Below, piece by piece: positions 1-6,325 of a stretch of DNA of 9,154 bases. The stretch is from an uncultured Ruminococcus sp. (lineage in GTDB: Bacteria > Bacillota > Clostridia > Oscillospirales > Ruminococcaceae), in NCBI GenBank assembly GCA_946537565.1, contig CAMNFW010000071.1:1-9154 (forward strand). Direction: 5' to 3'. The notes under the pieces are model-generated. The model was not told where the DNA came from. It ran no database searches and was given only the letters and a program-made list of their open reading frames with translations. Made by a program: the position numbers and the translations under genes. The number at the start of each line of letters is the position of its first letter. The stretch's first letter is position 1.

Positions 1-808
1 CCTTAATACCGACAGCATCTTCGATGTACAGGTAAAGCGTCTCCACGAATATAAGAGACAGCACCTGAATGTAATGAACATTCTCGCTGATTACGCTTAT
101 CTCCTGAATAACCCCGACGCTGACTTCACTCCCAAGACCTATATCTTCGCTGCTAAGGCTGCTCCCGGTTATTATCTCGCTAAACAGATCATCAAGCTCA
201 TCTGGGCTATCTCTGAGGAGATCAGAAAGAATCCAAGGATCAGCCAGAAGCTTCAGGTCGTTTTCCTCGAAAATTACAGCGTTACCCTTTCTGAGATCCT
301 TATGCCTGCTGCTGATATCTCCGAGCAGATCTCCACTGCCGGTACAGAAGCTTCCGGTACAGGCTGTATGAAGCTCATGCTCAACGGCGCTGTTACCATC
401 GGTACCCTCGACGGTGCTAACATCGAGATCAGAGAGGCTTGCGGTGAGGATAACATCGTTATCTTCGGCATGACAACTCCTGAGGTCAACGAGCTTAAGG
501 CAAGAGGCTATCACCCCAATGATTACTTCAATAACGACGGTCGTATCCATGAAGCTATTGAGCGTATGTATCACGGGATCAACGGCTGCACCTTCAATGA
601 TGTGGCTAATTCCCTTAAGGACCGTGATCCTTACATGGTTCTCGCTGATTTCGACAGCTATAGAAATGCTCAGGCTTATGCTACCCAGTGCTACAACGAT
701 ACCCTTAAGTGGGCTAAGATGTCTCTGAATAATATCGCCGGCGCCGGAATCTTCTCAGCAGACCGTGCTGTTACAGAGTATGCTGACAACATCTGGCATC
801 TCAGATAA
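1..808 (+). CDS. glgP: Glycogen/maltodextrin phosphorylase, C-terminal part (5' end outside window)
   Basis: Cytoplasmic GT35 enzyme that releases glucose-1-phosphate from alpha-1,4-glucan ends using phosphate and pyridoxal phosphate. The reading frame is open from base 2 and shows 268 residues, about the last third of the usual ~800-residue protein. It opens with the family motif FDVQVKRLHEYKRQ, and later has EASGTGCMKLMLNGA; the Lys in CMK (bases 371-373) is the expected cofactor-binding lysine. The motif usually reads GTGNMK, so Cys replaces Asn just before Met-Lys. TLDGANIEI and EENIVIFG-like residues (here EDNIVIFG) follow, as in the family. The protein ends WHLR and stops at TAA. Codon choice is strongly biased (ATC, TTC, GCT, CTC, CGT), which suggests high expression. 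A terminator follows directly, and the next gene on the same strand is a GH13 glucan hydrolase. Identification is secure; glycogen versus maltodextrin preference cannot be read from this part. Confidence 0.95.
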   Translation, partial: LNTDSIFDVQVKRLHEYKRQHLNVMNILADYAYLLNNPDADFTPKTYIFAAKAAPGYYLAKQIIKLIWAISEEIRKNPRISQKLQVVFLENYSVTLSEILMPAADISEQISTAGTEASGTGCMKLMLNGAVTIGTLDGANIEIREACGEDNIVIFGMTTPEVNELKARGYHPNDYFNNDGRIHEAIERMYHGINGCTFNDVANSLKDRDPYMVLADFDSYRNAQAYATQCYNDTLKWAKMSLNNIAGAGIFSADRAVTEYADNIWHLR

Positions 809-823
809 AAAATAATTACAAAT

Positions 824-855
824 AATGGGGACGTAAAATGATCCGTCCCCATTTT
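824..855 (+). terminator. Rho-independent terminator after glycogen phosphorylase
   Basis: A perfect 10-bp stem (824-833 with 844-853, AATGGGGACG/CGTCCCCATT) has a 10-base loop. The T run is short (TTTT within 852-855 overlaps the stem foot), so termination may be partial and some transcripts may continue into the GH13 gene. Confidence 0.75.
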
Positions 856-883
856 GCGGATAAATACTGATAGGCAGTATATC
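854..883 (+). promoter_or_regulatory. Weak candidate promoter with a small inverted repeat before the GH13 gene
   Basis: TTGCGG (854-859) and TATATC (878-883) are 18 bases apart and match the -35/-10 consensus only moderately. An inverted repeat ATACTG-5-CAGTAT lies at 864-880, between and over these boxes, and could be an operator or a leader hairpin. It is the only promoter-like sequence I see between the terminator and the gene. Confidence 0.25.
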
Positions 884-900
884 AATTGTAACTATTACAT

Positions 901-907
901 GGAGTGG
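901..907 (+). promoter_or_regulatory. Ribosome binding site that fixes the GH13 start
   Basis: GGAGTGG sits 8 bases before ATG 916. An in-frame GTG at 904 lies inside this site and so cannot use it. This favours ATG 916 over the longer reading. Confidence 0.65.
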
Positions 908-915
908 ATCAACTT

Positions 916-2802
916 ATGAAACCTATTTACGATACATGGAATTTAGGCTATAAATCAATTTTCGGTGCCCTGCGCCAGAACGAGACCTGCCGTTTCTCCA
1001 TAAGGCTGGATAAGGATATAACCCCGGATTTTCCGCCGGTGCTTGTGCTTTTCAGAACCGGATTCAAGGAGAGATTCATACCTATGCACGTCTCTGCCCA
1101 GGAAGAGGACTGCTTCGTCTATTCCTGCGATTATACCGCAAGATACAGCGATGTTCACTATTACTACTTCTCCTATACCTCCGGCGGCATCAGACATTAT
1201 ATCAAAAAAGTAAACTGCCATGAGGGCGGTCTTGAAGAAGGTGAGCTTTTCCAGCTTACCGTTTACTCCAGCAGCTATGAGACTCCGGATTTTCTCAAAG
1301 GCGGTGTTATGTACCAGATCTTCCCGGACCGTTTCTGCAAAAGCGGAAAGCCAAAGGAAAATATCCCCGACGGCAGAGTTCTCCGTGAGGACTGGGGCGG
1401 CACTCCCTACTATAAACCCGACTACAAAGGTCATGTCTGGAACAACGACTATTTCGGCGGAGATTTTGCCGGTATCCAGTCAAAGCTTCAGTATCTGGAG
1501 GATCTGGGCGTTACCTGTATATATCTCAACCCTATTTTTGAATCCCATGAGAATCACAGATACAATACCGCAAACTATATGAAGGCTGACCCGCTGCTCG
1601 GTACCAACGATGAATTCGAGGAACTGTGCAAGGAAGCTGAAAAGCATGGTATATCAGTAATTCTTGACGGCGTATTCTCCCACACAGGTGCGGACAGCGT
1701 TTATTTCAATAAAAACGGAAGATATCCTGAGCCCGGCGCTTATCAGTCCAAGGACAGCAAATACTACGACTGGTACAGCTTTATAAACTATCCTAATGAA
1801 TATGAGGCATGGTGGGGTATTGATACTCTCCCCAATGTCAACGAGAATAATGAGGAATATACTGAGTTCATCTGCGGTGACGATGGCGTGCTTCATTATT
1901 GGCTCTCTAAAGGCGCTGCCGGCTACAGACTTGACGTTGCTGATGAACTGCCTGACCTTTTCCTGAATAATCTCCGCAAATCTGTAAAAAGCTACGACAA
2001 AGAGAAAATCATTATCGGTGAAGTCTGGGAGGACGCTTCCAACAAGGAAAGCTACGGCATCAAACGCCGTTATCTGCTGGGCGATCAGCTGGATTCAGTT
2101 ATGAACTATCCTTTCCGTGAAGCTATAATCAACTTCGTAAAAGGCGGAAATCCGAGAGATTTTATATATTCAGTAATGACCATTCTTGAGCATTATCCGA
2201 AGCCGACTATCGACGTGCTGATGAATTTTGTCTCGACCCACGATATCGAACGTGCTATAAACCGTCTTGGCGGCGACTACTGCGATGACAAGAGCAAGGA
2301 CTGGATGGCTGAACGCTGGCTTTCCCAAGATCAGTACAATCACGGAAAAAATCTTCTTAAAGCTGCAATGGCTTTGCAATTTTTCCTGCCAGGCGTTCCA
2401 AGCATTTATTACGGCGATGAAGCCGGTCTGCAAGGTTACAAAGACCCCTTCAACCGCCGCTGTTACCCTTGGGGTCATGAGGACAAGGAGCTTATTGAAT
2501 ATGTAAGTGAACTCAGCCGTGTAAGAAAATCTATTCCGAATATGAAGAATGGAAGAACTTACTTCGTACTCAATGACCGTCAGCTGATAGATGAGCGTGT
2601 TATTGCCTTCACCCGTCAGGGCGAGAAGATCGACTATATCATCTTCATCAACAGAAGCGGCGATACAGTCCGTCTTGACAACCTTGATTCAATACTTGAC
2701 AGATTTGCTGATTTTGCTCACTTCTACGGTGATTATGAAGATAACTCCGTCACCGTCCAGCCATATGGCTACACTATCATCTCAGCTAAATTCTTAGGCT
2801 GA
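916..2802 (+). CDS. GH13 alpha-amylase-family glucan hydrolase (neopullulanase/cyclomaltodextrinase-like)
   Basis: Hydrolyses alpha-1,4 and possibly alpha-1,6 bonds in maltodextrins, cyclodextrins or glycogen. The protein has 628 residues from ATG 916 and no signal peptide, so it should act in the cytoplasm. An N-terminal beta-rich domain of about 115 residues, resembling the CBM34-type domain of neopullulanases, precedes the catalytic barrel, which opens at MYQIFPDRF (~132-140). Conserved regions are DGVFSH (251-256), GYRLDVADE with nucleophile Asp340, IIGEVWE with acid/base Glu369, and STHD with Asp443. The segment LPNVN (~305-309) stands where neopullulanase-type enzymes have MPKLN. A C-terminal beta domain follows from about residue 545. 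Its position after glycogen phosphorylase suggests a role in debranching or trimming storage glucan. Exact specificity (alpha-amylase, neopullulanase or maltogenic amylase) is not decided by the sequence. Confidence 0.9.
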   Translation: MKPIYDTWNLGYKSIFGALRQNETCRFSIRLDKDITPDFPPVLVLFRTGFKERFIPMHVSAQEEDCFVYSCDYTARYSDVHYYYFSYTSGGIRHYIKKVNCHEGGLEEGELFQLTVYSSSYETPDFLKGGVMYQIFPDRFCKSGKPKENIPDGRVLREDWGGTPYYKPDYKGHVWNNDYFGGDFAGIQSKLQYLEDLGVTCIYLNPIFESHENHRYNTANYMKADPLLGTNDEFEELCKEAEKHGISVILDGVFSHTGADSVYFNKNGRYPEPGAYQSKDSKYYDWYSFINYPNEYEAWWGIDTLPNVNENNEEYTEFICGDDGVLHYWLSKGAAGYRLDVADELPDLFLNNLRKSVKSYDKEKIIIGEVWEDASNKESYGIKRRYLLGDQLDSVMNYPFREAIINFVKGGNPRDFIYSVMTILEHYPKPTIDVLMNFVSTHDIERAINRLGGDYCDDKSKDWMAERWLSQDQYNHGKNLLKAAMALQFFLPGVPSIYYGDEAGLQGYKDPFNRRCYPWGHEDKELIEYVSELSRVRKSIPNMKNGRTYFVLNDRQLIDERVIAFTRQGEKIDYIIFINRSGDTVRLDNLDSILDRFADFAHFYGDYEDNSVTVQPYGYTIISAKFLG

Positions 2803-2830
2803 TCTCCAAAGATGACATTCATGCAGAAAA

Positions 2831-2868
2831 AATACTCCCGGTCAAAGCGTATGACCGGGAGTTTCTTT
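2831..2868. terminator. Bidirectional terminator between convergent GH13 and xylanase genes
   Basis: A perfect 11-bp stem (2834-2844 with 2852-2862, ACTCCCGGTCA/TGACCGGGAGT) has a 7-base loop. TTCTTT follows on the plus strand and a longer T-rich run (complement of AAAAAATA, 2827-2834) follows on the minus strand, so it can serve both genes. Confidence 0.9.
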
Positions 2869-2881
2869 ATCATAAGATCTG

Positions 2882-4843
2882 TTATTCTATCTCAGGCAGA
2901 CTTTCAAGAACCTTTGCGTCCAGCTTCTGGATAGCAAGGGCATCTTTAGGAGTTACACCGTCGCCGGGATTATAGCAGTCAGCGTTTATAAGAGCCTGAC
3001 CTTTAAGTCCGTATTTATCGTTAAGTGCAACGTGCTGAAGAATTGCAACTGCGTCTGCAACGGAAACCTTTCCGTCCATATTGGAGTCGCCGCACTCTTC
3101 GCTCAGCTCTCCTGTGGAAGATTCAACAGTTGTGGTGGTAGTAGTAACAACAGTTGTTGTGGAAGTGCCTGTGGTGGTTACTTTTGTAGTCGTTGAAACC
3201 TCCTGCTCCTCACGGTCACCAACTACACCATAATATGCAGGCTTAGCCTGATAATTCTCATCAAAGAGAAGAGGCAGTCTGTTTGCTCTCCAGCTCTGAT
3301 CGTCGGTAACTCCCCAGAATACAACAGCTGAGATGCTGTCGCTGTACTTTACGATAGCGTCCATTATTCCCTGATAGTATTCCTTCTGGTAGTCTACATA
3401 CTTAGTAGGATCATTCTGATCAACAGTAGCATCCAGCTCGGTGATCTGTATGTCAAGACCTGTTGCAGCGTACTTTGCAAGAGCCTTGTCGTACATTTCA
3501 ACAGTCGGGAAAGCAGAAGTGAGCTTATCTCTTGCATCGAGGTGAGACTGTAAGCCGATACCGTCAAGGACACCTTTAGCGTTGAGATCCTTAGCCATTT
3601 CTATGATAGTATCAATTTTGCCCATATACTCGTTGTAGTCATTGTAGTAGAGCTTGCAGCCCTCAGGAGCGTACTTTCTTGCAAAGGTGAAAGCCGGCTC
3701 GATGAAGGAGTTGTCACCGAAAACCTTTACCCATGCTGACTTTTCAGAGCCGGACTGTCCCTGCTCACCGGGATCACGGGGTTTTCCGTCATTAGTCCAG
3801 GCTTCGTTTACAACGTCACAGGCATAGAAATCCACATCAGGATAAAGAGCAGTCAGCTCAGTGAAATAAGCCTTGATATAATTTTCCATACGCTGGAGCA
3901 TTTTTTCCTTAGATACAAAGTCACCGTCATCTGCATATCCCTCCTTGAAGAACCAGTCAGGGGTCTGGCTGTGCCAAACAAGGGTATGAACTCTTACGGG
4001 GATATTATTCTTCTGGCAGTAATTAAGGAAAGGCTTTGCAGCTGCAAATGAAACCTGCGGAACTGTATCGTCACCGGTCTCCTCATAGTAAGCCTGACAA
4101 GCAGCCTTATTAAGAACTGAATCCGGCTTCATCTCGTTGCCTGCGGTAAGGCTGCCGCTGAAATGCTTCTCCACCAGTGCCATGAAGGATTTTGATGAAA
4201 GATTTGAAGGCATTATAGCTGTGCCTATCTTGAACTTGTCAGCAAAGACCTTGCTGATAGCCGGGATATCGTCCTGAATCGGAATTACAGGAACCTCTGT
4301 AACGCTGAAATCGTCGATAAAGATATCATTCTGACCGCCTTCGACGTATACAAAAACGTTGGACATTTCATCGGTAAAGCTGACCTTAAGGTTTTCAACA
4401 GTATACCAGTCGCTGGTGTTGATATTCTGGATAAGGTTGCTGTAGTGGGTTTTTCCGTCGGAGTCATCATACTGGAAGCTTATTGTACCGCTGGTGTAAT
4501 ATCTTGCCTTGAACTTAAAGCTGATATAATACTCAGTATAAGGCGCACATTTTTCGTCCAGTCTGAAAGCCGGGCCATTCCAGTCCTTGGAGCGTCCGCT
4601 GGCAAGGAGAGCAGTTGAGCCGGAAACAGCGTCATCAGTAGTGGAAGATATGACAGTTGTGTCATTTTCGCCTCTGTTGGTGAAAGCAGAAACATCGCCG
4701 TCCTCGAAGTCAGTGGAGTAGATCACCTTTGCATCAGCCTGCGTATCAGCTGCAACTACCGGCATATAGCCTAAAACTGCCGAGCAGGACATTGCACCGC
4801 AAAGAATAGCTGCTGCCAGTTTTTTTGATCTGTTTTTCTTCAT
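2882..4843 (-). CDS. Secreted GH10 endo-1,4-beta-xylanase with CBM22-like module and C-terminal type I dockerin
   Basis: Cuts xylan backbones outside the cell. The 653-residue protein starts with a signal peptide: basic MKKNRSKK, a hydrophobic core and an AXA-like end near VVAAD (residues 29-33). A CBM22-like xylan-binding domain spans ~40-184 (SGRSKDWNGP, IDDFSVTEV). The GH10 barrel spans ~195-542 with VHTLVWHSQTPDW, acid/base Glu347 in DVVNEAW, YYNDYN, GIGLQSH, nucleophile Glu469 in ITELD and WGVTDDQSW. A Thr-rich linker (~549-578) leads to a dockerin (~584-648). Its first calcium loop is typical (Asp586, Asn588, Asp590, Asp597); the second, from Asp622 to Asp634, is one residue longer than usual. 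The dockerin should bind a cohesin of a scaffoldin elsewhere in the genome. The gene has its own promoter and terminators on both sides, so it is monocistronic. Confidence 0.96.
   Translation of the reverse strand: MKKNRSKKLAAAILCGAMSCSAVLGYMPVVAADTQADAKVIYSTDFEDGDVSAFTNRGENDTTVISSTTDDAVSGSTALLASGRSKDWNGPAFRLDEKCAPYTEYYISFKFKARYYTSGTISFQYDDSDGKTHYSNLIQNINTSDWYTVENLKVSFTDEMSNVFVYVEGGQNDIFIDDFSVTEVPVIPIQDDIPAISKVFADKFKIGTAIMPSNLSSKSFMALVEKHFSGSLTAGNEMKPDSVLNKAACQAYYEETGDDTVPQVSFAAAKPFLNYCQKNNIPVRVHTLVWHSQTPDWFFKEGYADDGDFVSKEKMLQRMENYIKAYFTELTALYPDVDFYACDVVNEAWTNDGKPRDPGEQGQSGSEKSAWVKVFGDNSFIEPAFTFARKYAPEGCKLYYNDYNEYMGKIDTIIEMAKDLNAKGVLDGIGLQSHLDARDKLTSAFPTVEMYDKALAKYAATGLDIQITELDATVDQNDPTKYVDYQKEYYQGIMDAIVKYSDSISAVVFWGVTDDQSWRANRLPLLFDENYQAKPAYYGVVGDREEQEVSTTTKVTTTGTSTTTVVTTTTTTVESSTGELSEECGDSNMDGKVSVADAVAILQHVALNDKYGLKGQALINADCYNPGDGVTPKDALAIQKLDAKVLESLPEIE
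3112..3199 (-). other. Thr-rich linker segment of the xylanase (low complexity)
   Basis: This stretch encodes about 30 residues made mostly of Thr with Val and Ser, joining the GH10 domain to the dockerin. The DNA is a run of ACN/GTN codons with varied third bases, typical of flexible and often glycosylated linkers of cellulosomal enzymes. It is not a tandem DNA repeat or CRISPR. Confidence 0.85.
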
Positions 4844-4859
4844 GATTGATCAATCCCTT
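4844..4859 (-). promoter_or_regulatory. Xylanase ribosome binding site with a 12-bp palindrome before the start codon
   Basis: On the minus strand AAGGGA (4854-4859) lies 10 bases before ATG 4843. The bases between them form the perfect palindrome GATTGATCAATC (4844-4855), which overlaps the end of the Shine-Dalgarno sequence. It has no loop, so it is a better candidate for a DNA-binding site than for an RNA hairpin, or it may be chance. Confidence 0.5.
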
Positions 4860-4880
4860 CATAGAATTTTTTTCTGCAAG

Positions 4881-4907
4881 CAGGTACCCGCCATAAAAAG
4901 TACCCTG
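4881..4907 (-). promoter_or_regulatory. Hairpin at the 5' end of the xylanase mRNA
   Basis: CAGGGTAC (4907-4900, minus strand) pairs with GTACCTG (4887-4881) as 7 bp with one bulged G and a 12-base loop. With the promoter at 4919-4947, transcription should begin near 4912, so the hairpin would start within a few bases of the RNA end, where such structures can slow decay. It matches no riboswitch class I know. Confidence 0.35.
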
Positions 4908-4918
4908 GTGCTGGTTAT

Positions 4919-4947
4919 ATTCTACCACAAGTATTTTATTTTGTCAA
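4919..4947 (-). promoter_or_regulatory. Sigma-A promoter of the xylanase gene
   Basis: Reading the minus strand, a perfect -35 TTGACA (4947-4942) is followed after 17 bases by TAGAAT (4924-4919). It gives a leader of about 70 bases. The preceding ldh terminator lies upstream at 5011-5040, so this promoter should drive the xylanase alone. Confidence 0.85.
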
Positions 4948-5010
4948 TATTACACTAAGAAAGTCCGCAATATTTGGTTTGAAGAAACATCTGACCGCAT
5001 TTTTTGAGGT

Positions 5011-5040
5011 AAAAAGAGAACGCCCCCCGAAGGGAGCGCT
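5011..5040 (-). terminator. Rho-independent terminator of the ldh-family gene (UUCG loop)
   Basis: On the minus strand AGCGCTCCC, loop TTCG, then GGGGGGCGTT form a 9-bp stem (5040-5032 with 5027-5019, two G-U pairs), followed by CTCTTTTT. The UUCG tetraloop closed by C-G makes it very stable. Confidence 0.92.
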
Positions 5041-5081
5041 CACTTGAGAGTTATATAGAGAGTTATTGGGTGTCGGATTTA

Positions 5082-6029
5082 TCAGAACTCGATCTGATCA
5101 ATGACCTTGCGGAGTGCAGCAGCACTTGCCTGGAGCTTTTCAACTTCGTCATCAGTCATTGTAGGAGTTACCTCACGCTCGATGCCGTGGCTGCCGATAA
5201 CAGCAGGAAGGCTGAGACAGATATCATTGATGCCATATTTATCATTTATAAGGTATGATACAGTCATGATATTTTTAGCATCACGAAGGATATTGTCGCA
5301 GATTTTGTTAACCGTAAGGGCAATAGCATAGAAAGTAGCGCCCTTTCTCTTGATGACCTCAGAGCCAGCCTTGCGGACTTCTTCGATGATCTCTTCCTTG
5401 TCGATATCAACATGATCCTGAGCCTTGCAGTATTCGTCAACGCCCTCACCGGCAATATTTGTAAGTGACCAGGGGATCATTGAGGTGTCGCCGTGTTCAC
5501 CGAGAACGTAAGCGTGAATGCTGCTGGGGCTGAGACCTGTATGATCTGCAACGCTTGAACGAAGACGTGAAGTGTCGAGAGCAGTGCCTGAACCAATTAC
5601 CTGATTCGGCTTGAGATCAGTACACTTAAGGATAGTATATGTAATAATGTCAACGGGATTGCTGACTACAACGTAAATCGCATCCGGAGAAGCCTTAGCT
5701 ACCTGAGGCATAACGTTTTTGATTATATTTACATTTGCCTGAGCCAGGTCAAGTCTGGTCTGTCCGGGTTTGCGGGCAAGACCGAGAGTGACTACGATGA
5801 TATCAGAGCCGGCAGCGTCCTCATAAGTTCCGTCAATAACTTCAACGTTATGGCTGAAAGAAACGCCCTGTCTTATATCCATAGCCTCACCCTTAGCTTT
5901 TTCCTTGTTGATGTCGATGAGAACAACGTCAGAGCAGGTTCCGGAAACAGCGAATGTATATGCAATAGTAGCGCCGACATTTCCGGCACCGATAATAGTA
6001 ATTTTAGTACCGCCTTTTTTCTCTCCCAT
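5082..6029 (-). CDS. ldh: L-lactate dehydrogenase-family NAD-dependent 2-hydroxyacid dehydrogenase
   Basis: Interconverts pyruvate and L-lactate with NADH, or possibly oxaloacetate and malate (see below); cytoplasmic fermentation step. The 315-residue length is normal. The Rossmann motif GAGNVG (14-19) and Asp39 fit NAD. Catalytic residues are Arg92 (classical R109), Asp152 (D168), Arg155 (R171) and His179 (H195) in GEHGDT. Arg157 and His172 match the R173/H188 pair that binds fructose-1,6-bisphosphate in allosteric bacterial lactate dehydrogenases. The specificity loop reads ARKPGQTR: Arg86 stands where Bacillus lactate dehydrogenase has Gln102 and malate dehydrogenase has Arg. The overall sequence (SIHAYVLGEHGD) looks lactate dehydrogenase-like. 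ATG 6029 has GGAGGT (6037-6042) at 7 bases. The gene has its own promoter and terminator, so it is monocistronic. Confidence 0.88.
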   Translation of the reverse strand: MGEKKGGTKITIIGAGNVGATIAYTFAVSGTCSDVVLIDINKEKAKGEAMDIRQGVSFSHNVEVIDGTYEDAAGSDIIVVTLGLARKPGQTRLDLAQANVNIIKNVMPQVAKASPDAIYVVVSNPVDIITYTILKCTDLKPNQVIGSGTALDTSRLRSSVADHTGLSPSSIHAYVLGEHGDTSMIPWSLTNIAGEGVDEYCKAQDHVDIDKEEIIEEVRKAGSEVIKRKGATFYAIALTVNKICDNILRDAKNIMTVSYLINDKYGINDICLSLPAVIGSHGIEREVTPTMTDDEVEKLQASAAALRKVIDQIEF

Positions 6030-6085
6030 AACAGTTACCTCCGAATATATTTCTTGATAAAGAGCGAAAAAATTCCTTTACATTT

Positions 6086-6113
6086 ATTATATCATAAACA
6101 TAAAAAATATCAA
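6086..6113 (-). promoter_or_regulatory. Sigma-A promoter of the ldh-family gene (extended -10)
   Basis: On the minus strand TTGATA (6113-6108), 16 bases, then a perfect TATAAT (6091-6086) preceded by TGA, making the extended -10 TGATATAAT. It implies a leader of about 50 bases before ATG 6029. Confidence 0.8.
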
Positions 6114-6158
6114 GCAAAATCAGTTATTTTTCCGGCAAAATCGTAATATCGTACAAAA

Positions 6159-6176
6159 TTGACAGCTCTTTATCAA
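6159..6176. promoter_or_regulatory. Rex-like imperfect palindrome upstream of the ldh-family gene
   Basis: TTGACAGCTCTTTATCAA is an 18-base imperfect palindrome in which five of the six outer pairs are symmetric. Its size and TTG...CAA ends resemble operators of the NADH-sensing repressor Rex (TTGTGAA-N4-TTCACAA and variants), which often controls ldh. It lies 45 bases upstream of the -35 box, further than usual for a blocking operator. Confidence 0.3.
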
Positions 6177-6227
6177 TCTTTTTGCACTCCGGACTGTCCA
6201 TAGCCTTCAAAAACAGTTTTCAGATTT

Positions 6228-6263
6228 TTTTCATATAATATTCCGGAGCGGTATAATTCCGCT
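6228..6263 (+). promoter_or_regulatory. Candidate mazF promoter with an inverted repeat over the -10 box
   Basis: TTTTCA (6228-6233), 18 bases, then perfect TATAAT (6252-6257). The -10 is enclosed by AGCGG (6247-6251) and CCGCT (6259-6263), so a protein bound to the palindrome would cover it. A second TATAAT at 6234-6239 has no convincing -35. The transcript would have a leader of about 60 bases without a reading frame for an antitoxin. Confidence 0.5.
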
Positions 6264-6325
6264 TTAAATGCCGATAATAAAGACACGCAGAGAAATATCT
6301 GTGAAACTTTAAGGAGATAAATGCT

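Larger units (their letters stand above)
6054..6176. repeat. 12-bp inverted repeat flanking the ldh-family promoter
   Basis: TTGATAAAGAGC at 6054-6065 recurs as its exact reverse complement GCTCTTTATCAA at 6165-6176. The arms enclose the promoter at 6086-6113. One arm lies in the mRNA leader and the other about 50 bases upstream of -35. The spacing of 99 bases suits paired operators better than an RNA hairpin. Confidence 0.55.

Noticed and set aside
904..915. GTG start of the GH13 gene at 904
   Set aside because: The GTG is part of the likely ribosome binding site; ATG 916 is better placed.
955..1434. Long open frame (159 codons) on the minus strand inside the GH13 gene
   Set aside because: It lies opposite clear GH13 motifs, has no ribosome binding site and resembles no protein; it is the mirror of a codon-biased gene.
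3112..3199. Repetitive DNA considered as a tandem repeat or CRISPR remnant
   Set aside because: It is coding low-complexity DNA for the Thr-rich linker, without regular repeat and spacer units.
4746..4928. Minus-strand open frame from GTG 4928 overlapping the xylanase start, considered as an upstream leader peptide
   Set aside because: Its start lies inside the promoter between -10 and -35, so it would not be transcribed, and it has no ribosome binding site.
5850..6146. Plus-strand open frame of 98 codons over the ldh start and promoter
   Set aside because: It runs antisense through the start of ldh and through its promoter, with no ribosome binding site or family resemblance.
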